Assembly: GCF_047302405.1 (NCBI RefSeq)
Contig: NZ_CP154853.1
Coordinates: 2,852,001-2,916,000, forward strand
Length of the DNA: 64,000 nucleotides
From: Alkalihalobacillus sp047302405
Lineage (GTDB): Bacteria; Bacillota; Bacilli; Bacillales; Bacillaceae_D
Direction: 5' to 3'
In this document: positions 26,472 to 35,130 of the stretch, one piece after another
How positions within the stretch are numbered: the stretch's first letter is position 1
How the letters are laid out: each line of letters starts with the position of its first letter
Notes under the pieces: model-generated
Seen by the model: the letters and a program-made list of their open reading frames with translations, nothing else
Databases searched by the model: none
What the model was told of the DNA's origin: nothing
Made by a program: the position numbers and the translations under genes

Positions 26472-27341
26472 TTATCTAGGTTGATTCGCTGCAATAAACG
26501 TAAAGGACAAATGATCTTGGATCGGAATCCATGCACCAATTCCTTGCTGTGTCACATTTTTCACTTCTAATGTCGGCTTTCCACCCTTAAACGTTAAATA
26601 CACTTCACCATAGGTTACTTTTCCTGTTTCATGCACAGCTGGAACATAGCTATGTAAATACCCGACCTGTCTTGGAGCAACATTATAGGTTTGTGTTTTT
26701 TTTGTTCCTTGTCCGATCACAGTATCAAAAGATAATGGAAGATGGGTCACTTCTGTTGCTTTAATCATCATCATTTTTTGGACAGCTTCACTATTTGGAA
26801 TTTTTGCTGTCAGTCCACCAGCAATTTTCTTTTGCTGCTCTTGATAATACGTTAGCTTATGTGCATTATTTCCACCGCGATTATCGACATAATTAGTATT
26901 CACTTTCTGATACTCCCAATTAACTTCTGTTGCTTCTGACTCATAGGAAAGTGGCCACTCTCCTAAATAAATCGACGCACGAAAAGCAAGTGCTAGCTTC
27001 GGATACTGGATCGTCGATTCATTTAAAATCTTGACAAGGTCAGGGTTTTCAATGCTTACATCTTCACTCGTCTCAATTAACTCCTGTGCCAGTTCACTTG
27101 GCTGCAGATAAGGTTGTTCTTGAGTTGGATTTGTGTACGTATTATCCTTAGCAATATTCAAAACAGAGTTAGGAATTTCAAAGGATTTCTTTTCAACTTC
27201 TGGTTGCTCTTCTGACTGCTTTTCTTCTGTTTGTTTTTCTTTTTGTTTTTTATCTTCTTTACTTGTATCTACATCAGTGGCAAAGCTGACACTTGGGAAC
27301 ACGATTAAAAGAGCGATGAATAAAACGAAAAATCGTTTCAT
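26472..27341 (-). CDS. yfkD: YfkD-like secreted protein
   Basis: About 289 residues. The signal peptide MKRFFVLFIALLIVFPSVSFA is followed by a Lys/Glu/Gln-rich linker (residues 25-55) and a single domain that matches the YfkD family (IPNSVLNIAKDNTYTNPTQEQPYLQPSELA, ASIYLGEWPLSYES). Function unknown. The ATG at 27341 is 9 bases after GGAGG; the frame starts six codons earlier at another ATG that precedes the ribosome site. Its placement opposite yfkAB matches B. subtilis. Confidence 0.88.
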   Translation of the reverse strand: MKRFFVLFIALLIVFPSVSFATDVDTSKEDKKQKEKQTEEKQSEEQPEVEKKSFEIPNSVLNIAKDNTYTNPTQEQPYLQPSELAQELIETSEDVSIENPDLVKILNESTIQYPKLALAFRASIYLGEWPLSYESEATEVNWEYQKVNTNYVDNRGGNNAHKLTYYQEQQKKIAGGLTAKIPNSEAVQKMMMIKATEVTHLPLSFDTVIGQGTKKTQTYNVAPRQVGYLHSYVPAVHETGKVTYGEVYLTFKGGKPTLEVKNVTQQGIGAWIPIQDHLSFTFIAANQPR

Positions 27342-27559
27342 CAATGATTCCTCCTTCATTTTTTGTGATTCAGATTTTTATTAAAGTTAGTTTGAGCGAT
27401 TCTTTAATAAAATATCCAATACTAAATAAAATTATTGCTTCATTCGACTATTTCCGCGGAAATAATACATTGAAATACTCTCCTGTTAAAGAGTCTCAAG
27501 TTTGGTTGCTTTGGTATACTCCGCCAGCTCCGTTTTAGTCATAAAAAAATGATTTAGAC

Positions 27560-27579
27560 TAATTAACTCAACTTTCGCA
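27560..27579 (+). repeat. Left end of an inverted-repeat pair
   Basis: TAATTAACTCAACTTTCGCA is the inverted partner of 28450-28468 (19 of 20 positions, one gap). The pair encloses about 890 bases without genes and may mark a decayed insertion element. Confidence 0.55.
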
Positions 27580-27730
27580 GCGTATGATTGACCGTTAATA
27601 GAGATTGACTTTAGGGCGATACCATACTCAAATTGACTTTACATGAACGGTTCAATCGTTGACAGTCTGAACACATCTCTTCGTAGGCTGTTGAAGGAAG
27701 CTGTTCACTAAAATGAAGCGCTTCGGCTGT

Positions 27731-27850
27731 CGCGACCAAAACCATACTCCGCGTCCTTGCCGAGAACCTGGCGAGCCTCCTCGGTACACCTGTGGGGTCT
27801 CGCTCCACGGTTTATTCCTGCGGGAGTCTCCGTATGGTTTTGTCCGCTAA
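27731..27850 (-). repeat. Structured Bacillaceae intergenic repeat, copy A
   Basis: On the minus strand it runs from AGCGGACAAAACCATACGG through GAGACTCCCGCAGGAATAAA, GAGACCCC and GAGGAGGCTCG to GGCAAGGACGC and GTATGGTTTTG. The ends pair (ACCATAC with GTATGGT), so it folds as one long hairpin. This type is widespread between genes of Bacillaceae. Copy B at 28181-28310 is in the opposite orientation. Confidence 0.8.
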
Positions 27851-28180
27851 GTGTAGGGGAGATGCTTGATGATATGGCCATTCTCAATCAGCTATTTCTA
27901 ACGCAGAAGAACCTTCTTCTTCACTTTGTTAGTTATGGAACTAAATAGGGAGTTGCCAACTATTTTTTTCCTAAGTCTGCCGTCATGAAAAGACAGGATT
28001 CAAATCGAAACCAGCTCGATCATCTAGCTAACGTACAGAGCATCCACACTGATTTGTTTACAACTGGAACGGAATTAGTCATGGAAGGAGAAAAATCATT
28101 CTCAAGCTAATAATGCCCTTTGAAGTCATGACTGTTTTTTTATTCAAGGAGAAAACCGAACCTAGATTCAATTCCATGAT

Positions 28181-28310
28181 CTAGCGGACAAATAGACACG
28201 GAGACTCCCGCAGGAATAAACCGTCCAATGAGACCCCGCAAGCGTGAAACGCTGAGGAGGCTCATGAGGTTCTCGGCAAGGACGCGAGTGTCTGTTTGGG
28301 AGCGACCGCC
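28181..28310 (+). repeat. Structured Bacillaceae intergenic repeat, copy B
   Basis: Same element as 27731-27850, reversed: TAGCGGACAAATAGACACGG, GACTCCCGCAGGAATAAACC, GAGACCCCGC, GAGGAGGCTC, GGCAAGGACGCGAGTGTCT. The end stem here is AGACAC/GTGTCT where copy A has ACCATAC/GTATGGT, so pairing is kept despite sequence change. Confidence 0.8.
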
Positions 28311-28449
28311 GGAGGGCCTATTATTTTTTTCTTGATGCGCAGTTTATCCGTTTTGTGTGATAGTACGTTCTCGCTTTTCAAACGTGTCAAGGGCATTTGT
28401 TTAAGAGCTTCCCTTTCGCTCCACCAACTAGTTGAACGGATTTTCTCGA

Positions 28450-28468
28450 TGCGAAAGTTGAGTAATTA
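28450..28468 (-). repeat. Right end of an inverted-repeat pair
   Basis: TGCGAAAGTTGAGTAATTA is the inverted partner of 27560-27579. No transposase reading frame remains between them. Confidence 0.55.
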
Positions 28469-28479
28469 ATAGATAAACA

Positions 28480-28523
28480 AAAGAACCCTGAGAAGCTTTA
28501 AGGCTACTCGAGGTTCTTTTTAA
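28480..28523 (-). terminator. Terminator
   Basis: AAAGAACC and AGCTTTAAGGCT stems close with GGTTCTTTTT; it follows the small gene 28558-28656 on the minus strand. Confidence 0.6.
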
Positions 28524-28557
28524 TTAGTGGGCGTTTGAGTTGCCCCCATTAAATTCA

Positions 28558-28656
28558 TTAATGATACGTATTCTTTTTATTGGCAGAACCACTTGTTTTA
28601 TGTTTACTTTCCTGATTTTTTCCTGATTTTTGTTTTCTTTTCTTTTTGTCGCTCAT
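28558..28656 (-). CDS. Small very basic protein, unknown
   Basis: 32 residues, about a third Lys/Arg: MSDKKKRKQKSGKNQ, ending SANKKNTYH. An AAAGGAG ribosome site lies 9 bases before the ATG and a terminator follows, so translation is likely. It resembles in size and composition the short basic spore or nucleic-acid-associated peptides of Bacillus, but I cannot assign a family. It sits between the repeat cluster and the YtxH-like gene. Confidence 0.6.
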   Translation of the reverse strand: MSDKKKRKQKSGKNQESKHKTSGSANKKNTYH

Positions 28657-28681
28657 TGAACTCACTCCTTTAAGAAATGAA

Positions 28682-28716
28682 GAAGGTGGCCAACGAAATG
28701 TGACCACCTTCATTTT
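28682..28716. terminator. Hairpin
   Basis: GAAGGTGG pairs with CCACCTTC around a 15-base loop, just upstream of the small gene. It may end transcription coming from the YtxH-like gene on the minus strand. The remaining 250 bases up to 28968 show nothing else I can name. Confidence 0.5.
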
Positions 28717-28968
28717 CTAATCACAGCTTGTATTCAATAAACAATCTGGGGTCGAAACGATTTTTGTCTTTTGGAGACACCTCATCTCATTTTGATTTAC
28801 CAAAATGAAAAATCCTTATCCCTGTTCAATGGAATCACCTCATCGGTAATCACAACAACAAAAATAGCTCTATTCCTATTGCAACTTTGAACATTTGCTA
28901 TATGTGATTAGTTTTGAGGAAACAATAAATGTCTGCCTCGGTTATTATGATAACCAAGCTTTTGGTTT

Positions 28969-29349
28969 TTATTCATGATTTTTTATTTTTAATTCTTTAA
29001 TTTCTTGTGCGCTTTCTTTTGTTGTTTTGATTAACTCCTCAGAGCTTTCTTTTAAATGAGCCGCACTCTCACCAATTTTTTTTACATCGTCACTAATTCC
29101 TCGTACAACTTCAGAAACCTCATTGGCGGTGTGACGGACTTGTTCAATAATTTGTTCGCGATTATCTTTAACAAATTCATAGGCATTTACGGAACATTTT
29201 TTTAATTCAGTTGCCTCTGAAATGAGCTTGTCCCGCCAGTCTTTTTTTAAGAGTACCGCTGTTAACAGAACAGCTCCCCCTATCCATAATCCTTTGGTTG
29301 CTTTACTGCAGGTTTTTGATGTCCGCACTTTCCTGTCCAAATTGTCCAT
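28969..29349 (-). CDS. YtxH-like membrane-associated protein
   Basis: 126 residues. One hydrophobic segment (GLWIGGAVLLTAVLLKK, about 20-36) is followed by a long amphipathic helical tail rich in Glu, Lys and Ser with heptad spacing (VRHTANEVSEVVRGISDDVKKIGESAAHL). This layout is that of YtxH/DUF948-type general stress proteins. The ATG at 29349 follows GAGGAGG; a GTG one codon earlier is also possible. Function unknown; membrane anchoring is inferred from the hydrophobic segment. Confidence 0.7.
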   Translation of the reverse strand: MDNLDRKVRTSKTCSKATKGLWIGGAVLLTAVLLKKDWRDKLISEATELKKCSVNAYEFVKDNREQIIEQVRHTANEVSEVVRGISDDVKKIGESAAHLKESSEELIKTTKESAQEIKELKIKNHE

Positions 29350-29433
29350 CACAAATCCTCCTCATGTATTTATACAATAAGATTATTTTACCAATAATTT
29401 GTTGAAAAAAGAAATAAAATGATATTTGTTCAA

Positions 29434-29476
29434 TAAAAAAACTACTCAAGCGTATCAAATCCTGAGTAGTTTTTAT
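29434..29476. terminator. Terminator
   Basis: AAAAACTACTCAAG pairs with CTGAGTAGTTTTT (one bulge), directly past the small gene 29479-29631. Confidence 0.85.
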
Positions 29477-29478
29477 TG

Positions 29479-29631
29479 TTAATTATATGTTTGAAGAAGA
29501 AAATCATCCGCTTCCGTTCGTTCAAATTGTGTGCTTGTATAAGGCTTTTCTTTTAGTTTCTTTAATTCAAGTGATAACTGTTCTAGCTTCTCCTGCATAT
29601 CTTCAATCATTTTTTGCTCTGAAACCGTCAT
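29479..29631 (-). CDS. Small coiled-coil protein, unknown
   Basis: 50 residues: MTVSEQKMIEDMQEKLEQLS with Leu at heptad positions through LELKKLKEKP, then a polar tail ending FLLQTYN. GGGAGAGG stands just ahead of the ATG and a strong terminator follows, so it is very likely expressed. No family recognised; the coiled coil suggests it pairs with itself or another protein. Confidence 0.65.
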   Translation of the reverse strand: MTVSEQKMIEDMQEKLEQLSLELKKLKEKPYTSTQFERTEADDFLLQTYN

Positions 29632-29945
29632 GATCCTCTCCCTTTCTCTATTTTTTAGCTAACGAACACTCGCTCAGTTTTGTTCCACAAAAAGTTCTTT
29701 TATATAAAGAATCTTAAAAATATTCTAACAAATCACTTTAACTTTGTAAAGTGTTTTAGCGTTAAAATCAAGAATGTTTTTGTTTATTTAGAGGCTGACT
29801 GTTGGAATGTTGTTATTTACTCACTCTCGAAGAATTACAACCCGAGCTGAGCAAGTCATGCACAACCTTAAGGAGAAAGAATCCTAGGCAATTAAGTTAT
29901 TCATTAGAGCTTCAATCATAACATCAAACCGTTTTTTCATTAACC

Positions 29946-30128
29946 AAACGGAGACAGTGCAATGCCCGGAGACTCCTGCGGGAATAGTGAAGGACGGGAG
30001 ACCCCGCAGCGCTTAGCGAGGTGGCTCCCGACTCACCCGCGGAACGCGTAAGGCATGGAGCTGGTGGAGTATGCTAACTAATGTAACCATATTTTAACGA
30101 GTAGACCTTTTTTTCAATGGTCTAAAAT
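29946..30128 (+). repeat. Structured Bacillaceae intergenic repeat, copy C
   Basis: Contains GGAGACTCCTGCGGGAATA, GGGAGACCCCGCAGCGC, GGTGGCTCCCG, then GGAGCTGGTGGAGTATG, TAACTAATGTAACCAT and a hairpin AGACC-TTTTTTTCAAT-GGTCT. The tail matches 22236-22310 and 54226-54346; the front is related to 27731-27850. The rest of the 629-base gap (29632-29945, 30129-30260) shows nothing else. Confidence 0.75.
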
Positions 30129-30260
30129 AAGACCAGAGGGTATACCAGTTACTCTCCGTCCCCAAAAACAACCGTCTAAAAAGCTTGTTACATTTAAACA
30201 AGCACATTCTTCTTGTTAGTATGAATAAGTTTGTTTATTTTTATGAGTAGAAAATTAACA

Positions 30261-30692
30261 TCATTCACTTGGCATTTGACGTAGTTGATTAAACAGTATT
30301 CCTTCCTGTTCAAAATAATAAATCAGGACCCTTAAATATTCTGATTCATATTGATTAGATGCTTCGTTTAGTAACTGGTTAAGAGCACGTAACCTTTCTT
30401 GGTACTCATTAATTTGTTCATTCAATCCACTTTCATAAGAAGAAGGTCTAACAAATGTATTTTGATCGACTGCTGGAGGCCGCCCACTCACAGTGATAAA
30501 AAATGTTTTTAACCATTCGTAATGTTGACGCCTACTTGATACAAGTACTCGCCATAGCTCCTTCGCCTGAGAATTATTTGTTCTTGTTGATAAATAATCT
30601 AATGTCAAAACATCAGGGCTCTCGGTCTTTAACATATTTTCTAATTGGGTTAGATTAAGTGCTCTTGGATTAAAAATCACCGTCACATCCAT
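30261..30692 (-). CDS. Hypothetical helical protein
   Basis: 143 residues, predicted soluble and mostly helical. Central stretch LWRVLVSSRRQHYEWLKTFFITVSGRPP resembles the spacing of ferritin-like or spore coat F-like helices, and the C-terminal half (LNEQINEYQERLRALNQLLNEASNQYESEYLRVLIYYFEQE) forms a long helix pair. No metal-ligand motif (ExxH) is visible. The ATG at 30692 has no strong ribosome site. Divergent from the fbpB-like gene. Function not recognised. Confidence 0.6.
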   Translation of the reverse strand: MDVTVIFNPRALNLTQLENMLKTESPDVLTLDYLSTRTNNSQAKELWRVLVSSRRQHYEWLKTFFITVSGRPPAVDQNTFVRPSSYESGLNEQINEYQERLRALNQLLNEASNQYESEYLRVLIYYFEQEGILFNQLRQMPSE

Positions 30693-30834
30693 TCATTACA
30701 CATTTTTATAACAGTTTATGTAAAAAAAGCCTTCATAGAAGTACATAATCTTTTTCATTTAGTTATTTCTGCGGTTTAATTAATTTATTTTTCAAATAAT
30801 TTTAACAATTAATTCAACTTATCGTTAAATTAAC

Positions 30835-30843
30835 TGGTATAAT
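30835..30843 (+). promoter_or_regulatory. Extended -10 promoter element
   Basis: TGGTATAAT is a perfect TGnTATAAT extended -10 box, 41 bases before the small fbpB-like gene. Confidence 0.55.
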
Positions 30844-30884
30844 AGTACTAAATAGAAATTTAATTGATTAAAGGACTGAGTTTA

Positions 30885-31022
30885 ATGAGAAAACAACATA
30901 TTTCATTAGAGGAATTAATTAAGAAGAATAAAGAAAATTTACTCAACGACCCGAAAGCATTATCTGAAATCGAAAAACGAATTGATGAAAGAAATGCGGA
31001 CGATTCGATTAAAAGTAGTTAA
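30885..31022 (+). CDS. FbpB-like small basic protein
   Basis: 45 residues: MRKQHISLEELIKKNKENLL then NDPKALSEIEKRIDERNA. This is the pattern of the FbpB family (Fur-regulated basic proteins), small proteins that help the FsrA RNA in the iron-sparing response of B. subtilis. AAAGGA lies 9 bases before the ATG, an extended -10 box upstream and a terminator downstream. I looked for a Fur box at the promoter and did not find a convincing one, so iron control is not supported here. Confidence 0.7.
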   Translation: MRKQHISLEELIKKNKENLLNDPKALSEIEKRIDERNADDSIKSS

Positions 31023-31048
31023 TATATAACTTTATTTCCTCAACCATG

Positions 31049-31096
31049 AAAGGAACTACTCTAGGTCATCAAAACGACATTAGAGCAGTTCCTTTC
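31049..31096 (+). terminator. Terminator
   Basis: AAAGGAACTACTCTA pairs with TAGAGCAGTTCCTTT, past the fbpB-like gene. Confidence 0.85.
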
Positions 31097-31133
31097 TTCT
31101 TCGTTTTAAATATTGAAATTTAAATTTCCTCCA

Positions 31134-31181
31134 CAAAAAAACTACCTATAAAGTCGAGTTAAGCACTTTACAGGCAGTTCG
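31134..31181 (-). terminator. Terminator
   Basis: AACTACCTATAAAG pairs with CTTTACAGGCAGTT through G-U and A-U pairs; T-run on the minus strand, past pepF. Confidence 0.75.
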
Positions 31182-31211
31182 TAAAATTAGCTATTCATTA
31201 ACCATTCCCGC

Positions 31212-33011
31212 TTATTTAGCAGCTATCTTTTCGTCAGTTAATTTAAGGAATTCCTCAATATCTTCTTTGACAACATTAAGGGCGTCCTGCCAGAATTCTG
31301 CTTTCGTTAGATCCACACCTAAGTGCTTATCAGCTAATTCTTCAACCTTCATACTTGCGGTGTCTTTTAATAAATCAATATAGTGATCCTCAAAGCTCGT
31401 TCCAGCATCAAGTGCTCGTTTATAAATACCTAAGCTAAATAGGAATCCGAATGTGTAAGGGAAGTTGTAGAATGGGACTCCAGTAATATGGAAATGTAGT
31501 TTAGACGCCCAGAAAGTTGGCGAATACTCACTTAAGGCGTTTCCAAATGCTTGCTTTTGGGCCTCTTCCATCAATTGATTCAAATCAGCAGCAGATAACG
31601 TTCCACTCTTTCTTGCCTCATAGAAGTTTTTCTCAAAAATAAACCGAGCGTGAATATTCATAAAGAAGGCAAGTGACCGCGAAATTTTATTTTCTAACAA
31701 TGAAAGGCGTAAATCTTCACTTTGAGCTTCTTTAACTAGTGCATCAGCCACAATATTTTCTGCAAAAGTAGACGCTGTTTCCGCAACATTCATCGCATAA
31801 CTACGAGCAAATGGTTTTAATTCTTTTAAGCAGTGACTGTGATAGGCGTGACCAAGCTCATGAGCTAAAGTGGCAACATTAGCAAGACTACCATCATAGG
31901 TCATAAAAATTCGAGATTCGCCATCAGTTCCGGATAGAGGTAAACTCGTGCAAAAACCGCCTGGGCGCTTTCCTGGACGATCTTCTGCTTCAATCCAACC
32001 ATCTCGTAAAGCCATTTCAGCAAAGTTGGCAAGTTTAGGGCTAATCGTTTTAAAATGTTTAATAATTAAATCGCATGCATCATCATAACTAATTTTCTCA
32101 TCACCTTCAACTGGTAGTGGAGCAAAAACATCGTAGAATGCCAGCTCGTCAATGTTTAAAAGACTCGCTTTTCGTTCCATAAATTGGTGAAGCATCGGTT
32201 TATTTTCTTCGATTGTATTCCACATTGTATCTAATGTTTGTTCTTGCATACGATTAATATCTAAAGGCTCTTTTAAAACATTTTCCCAACCTCGTGCATC
32301 ATATAACTGTAAACGGAATCCCGCTAATGAATTAAGAGTCGTTGCAAACATATCCGCTTTTTGTTCCCAACCTTTTTCGGAGGCTAAGAAAGCACGCTTC
32401 CTAATATCACGATCCGAATGATTCATGCGATTTTGAATTTGCCCAGCTGACAATCGTTTTTCTTCCCCATCTTCTTCAAATGGAAATTCCATATCGCCAA
32501 CTAATTGATTATAAAATGAACCCCAAGAATGGTATCCATCAATCGCTAACTTAGACGCTAATCTTTCCTGATCAGGAGGTAATTTATCCTTGGCCTTCTC
32601 ACGGCTTTCATTTAATGAGAAAACGATCGGTTGTAACTTCTCATGTTGCAGAAGTTCTTGCCATTTTCCTTCTGAAAAAGCGACAATCTTTTCTTCAATC
32701 TTAGTCCAAATTTGTTGAATTTCATTACTTTGTGTACGAATCGTTCCTAACCATTGAATTGCTTTTTTGTCTTGGACATTTGCTGAACTCAAACAACTAA
32801 TAAAAGCCCCTGATTGCCTAGCTCTCAACATAAGCTGTTGAATGTCTTCAATTAATTCTGCTATTTGTTCTACTGAATCGTCCACTTTCGCTAAACGTTC
32901 GTTAAACTCTTTTATGTATACATTCGTTTCTTCCACAAAGGCTACATACTCCTTTGATTCACTTCCTCCTGCAAATACGCTTTCTAAATCCCAAGTAATT
33001 GGATACTTCAT
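31212..33011 (-). CDS. pepF: M3 family oligoendopeptidase F
   Basis: Cytoplasmic zinc peptidase of 599 residues that cuts short peptides. The metal site is LAHELGHAYHSH (HExxH) near residue 387, with the third ligand expected in NVAETASTFAENI about 25 residues on. The N-terminal helical domain and C-terminal FPYTFGFLFSLGIY stretch fit the PepF/M3B group. The ATG follows AGGAGGGG. Monocistronic with its own terminator. A role in peptide recycling or in signal-peptide breakdown is known for relatives. Confidence 0.93.
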   Translation of the reverse strand: MKYPITWDLESVFAGGSESKEYVAFVEETNVYIKEFNERLAKVDDSVEQIAELIEDIQQLMLRARQSGAFISCLSSANVQDKKAIQWLGTIRTQSNEIQQIWTKIEEKIVAFSEGKWQELLQHEKLQPIVFSLNESREKAKDKLPPDQERLASKLAIDGYHSWGSFYNQLVGDMEFPFEEDGEEKRLSAGQIQNRMNHSDRDIRKRAFLASEKGWEQKADMFATTLNSLAGFRLQLYDARGWENVLKEPLDINRMQEQTLDTMWNTIEENKPMLHQFMERKASLLNIDELAFYDVFAPLPVEGDEKISYDDACDLIIKHFKTISPKLANFAEMALRDGWIEAEDRPGKRPGGFCTSLPLSGTDGESRIFMTYDGSLANVATLAHELGHAYHSHCLKELKPFARSYAMNVAETASTFAENIVADALVKEAQSEDLRLSLLENKISRSLAFFMNIHARFIFEKNFYEARKSGTLSAADLNQLMEEAQKQAFGNALSEYSPTFWASKLHFHITGVPFYNFPYTFGFLFSLGIYKRALDAGTSFEDHYIDLLKDTASMKVEELADKHLGVDLTKAEFWQDALNVVKEDIEEFLKLTDEKIAAK

Positions 33012-33309
33012 TTAATCCCCTCCTAGATATTTCGCCTTGCGTAACATCTAGTTTACCAAAAATACTTACAATATTCAGTATTTTTTAGATATTTTGTGAA
33101 AATATTTTTTGGGCATTTATAATTCATACACACATGGTAAAGCGTTAAAGTATCAGAATAAACAAGGCCTCTACCAATAAAACAAGCAGTTGCCTTACTT
33201 TCCTAATATAACTTTAATGAAGTCTCTTTTTGTATGAAGCGTTACTACCTACCGGCAAGAACCAGGTAAGTTCCATCTGTTTAATTTGAGATACATTACC
33301 TAAAAGCTT

Positions 33310-33846
33310 TTACGTATGACCTAAAAAGAAGGCTCCATATAAAAGAGCTCCGACAATAACAAAAGCAGGATGTACTTTCCATTTTTCTAACAAAAGAAAG
33401 CTCGCAATCGTTAAAAAGACCATTTGCCATACTCCTGAGTTTTCATAAGAAGAAAAGAAAAATTCAAACGCCATGACTCCAAGTAACACAGCAATCGTAG
33501 GTTTTACTAAAGTTGTCATTCGTTTAACTTTCGGTGAATTTTTAAATTTATATAAAATACTTAGTAAAAAAACCATTGCTAGTAAGGAAGGGGCAACAGT
33601 GGCAAATAAAGCAATGGCTGAGCCAAGCACGCCTCCGACTTCAAAGCCAATATAACCAGCCATTTTTGTCGCAATCGGCCCTGGTAGAGCATTTCCAATT
33701 GCTAGCAATTCTCCAAATCGTTCTGTTGATAACCAACCATAAGTATGAACAACCTCTTCTTGAATGAGTGGAATCGTCGCAGGTCCCCCCCCATACCCAA
33801 CAATGCCAGGAATAAAAAAGGCTAAAAAGATTTCCCAATAAATCAT
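33310..33846 (-). CDS. Short-chain chromate transporter subunit (second of pair)
   Basis: 178-residue half-length CHR family membrane protein with about five hydrophobic segments. The family N-terminal motif is GYGGGPATIPLIQEEVV and the second motif GNALPGPIATKMAGYIG. Pairs of short CHR proteins form a heteromeric chromate efflux pump (B. subtilis YwrB/YwrA). Its ATG overlaps the stop of the partner by four bases (ATGA), so translation is coupled. A ribosome site GGGGAGGGAG is present. The matching Lrp-type regulator is divergent upstream. Confidence 0.9.
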   Translation of the reverse strand: MIYWEIFLAFFIPGIVGYGGGPATIPLIQEEVVHTYGWLSTERFGELLAIGNALPGPIATKMAGYIGFEVGGVLGSAIALFATVAPSLLAMVFLLSILYKFKNSPKVKRMTTLVKPTIAVLLGVMAFEFFFSSYENSGVWQMVFLTIASFLLLEKWKVHPAFVIVGALLYGAFFLGHT

Positions 33847-34424
33847 GACTCTCCCTCCCCTTGATTCGTTACTTCTTCTTTTGGTTTGTCTCTTTTTAAT
33901 AAAGCATAAACTAATAAAACAGCAATAATAATGGCCGGGTGAACACCTATAAATTGATACAGAATTAAACTAATGAACGTTAACACAATCATCCAAACCC
34001 AGCCAATTCCACCCTTTGATTGTTTTAAAAAACCATAAGTTAAGGTCGCAAGCATTACCCCAACAACCGGAGCAACAGCCTCTGTCATTCCAGCCACAAT
34101 TCGAGAATCACGAAATTGGCTTAAAAGACCAATTAAACCGATCATTAATAAAACCGTTGGCATTATCGTTGCAATAATGGCATTCATTAATCCGATCCAT
34201 CCCCCGACTTTATAGCCAATATATCCACTCATTTTTGTATTAATCGGTCCAGGCAATGCATTTCCCAGTGCTAAAACATCACTAAATTCCTCATCAGTTA
34301 ACCACTTAAACGTGTGAACAACCTCTTTATGTACGAGCGGTATTGTGGATGGACCACCTCCATACCCCAGCATCCCCGAACGAAAAAAGGCGATAAAGAT
34401 ATCTCTTTGTTTCCTCCAATCCAT
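33843..34424 (-). CDS. Short-chain chromate transporter subunit (first of pair)
   Basis: 193-residue half-length CHR protein, paralogous to its downstream neighbour: GYGGGPSTIPLVHKEVVHTFKWL and GNALPGPINTKMSGYIGYKVGG. About five to six hydrophobic segments; ends with a charged tail. Forms an operon with the next gene through a 4-base overlap. The pair is inferred to export chromate, as for ywrB-ywrA, though other anions have been suggested for the family. Confidence 0.9.
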   Translation of the reverse strand: MDWRKQRDIFIAFFRSGMLGYGGGPSTIPLVHKEVVHTFKWLTDEEFSDVLALGNALPGPINTKMSGYIGYKVGGWIGLMNAIIATIMPTVLLMIGLIGLLSQFRDSRIVAGMTEAVAPVVGVMLATLTYGFLKQSKGGIGWVWMIVLTFISLILYQFIGVHPAIIIAVLLVYALLKRDKPKEEVTNQGEGES

Positions 34425-34478
34425 ACGATTCCCTCACTTTACTTTTGTTTAACTATCATTCTATTTTTATACTAATTT

Positions 34479-34488
34479 GATTATAATC
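34479..34488. promoter_or_regulatory. Palindrome in the chromate promoter region
   Basis: GATTATAATC is a perfect ten-base palindrome in AT-rich DNA between the divergent regulator and transporter genes, a plausible Lrp-type site. Short palindromes are common in AT-rich DNA, so this is weak. Confidence 0.3.
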
Positions 34489-34680
34489 TATTATAATTAC
34501 ATTTACAAAAGGAATCCATTTTCGATAATTACTTTCATTTAGTTCGAATCTTTTTTTCTAACATATTGCATAAAACTGGCATTAGCTTATAATAAAGACA
34601 AGGAGCTATTTATTTTACTATTATTGGAAGCGGTTAATCAAATCCTATTATGAAGAAATTATTGAGGGGAAACGAATCGG

Positions 34681-35130
34681 ATGAAATTAGATGTGACTGA
34701 TCGAAAAATTTTAGAACTATTAACAGAGAACGGGCGAATGTCGTATGTTGATATCGCCAAAGAACTCGGGTTATCACGTGTCGCCATTCGAGAACGAATC
34801 AATCAACTAATGGATGAAGGAATCATCGAGAAATTTAGCGTTGTTATTAACTCTGATAAAGTCGGAAAAAAAGTATCCGCTTTTTTTGAAGTCGATTGCG
34901 AGCCGACTTCGTTAGTTTCAGTCGCTGAGGAACTAGCAGAAAACGCAAAAGTCGCCAGTTGTTATCAAATGACAGGTCCTAGTACATTACATATGCATGT
35001 TTTAGTGAATGACTTTGATGAACTTGAATATTTTATTAATGAAGAACTGTATGCTTTAAAAGGGATTACACGAGTGGAAAGCCATATTTTATTAAGACGT
35101 TTTAAAAGCCGAGGCGGATTGCAACTATAA
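34681..35130 (+). CDS. Lrp/AsnC family regulator of the chromate genes
   Basis: 149 residues: AsnC-type helix-turn-helix (LDVTDRKILELLTENGRMSYVDIAKELGLSRVAIRERINQLMDEGII, residues 3-50) and a RAM ligand/oligomer domain (about 65-145). Divergent from the paired CHR genes, the same layout as B. subtilis ywrC with ywrB-ywrA, so it is probably their regulator. ATG 11 bases from GAGGGG. The signal (chromate, sulfate or amino acid) cannot be inferred. Confidence 0.9.
   Translation: MKLDVTDRKILELLTENGRMSYVDIAKELGLSRVAIRERINQLMDEGIIEKFSVVINSDKVGKKVSAFFEVDCEPTSLVSVAEELAENAKVASCYQMTGPSTLHMHVLVNDFDELEYFINEELYALKGITRVESHILLRRFKSRGGLQL

Noticed and set aside
27985..28110. 41-codon plus-strand frame starting MKRQDSNRNQ
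   Set aside because: No ribosome site, no family resemblance, and it lies among decayed repeats.
30693..30884. Fur box before the fbpB-like gene
   Set aside because: No sequence close to the 7-1-7 GATAATGATTATC pattern was found.
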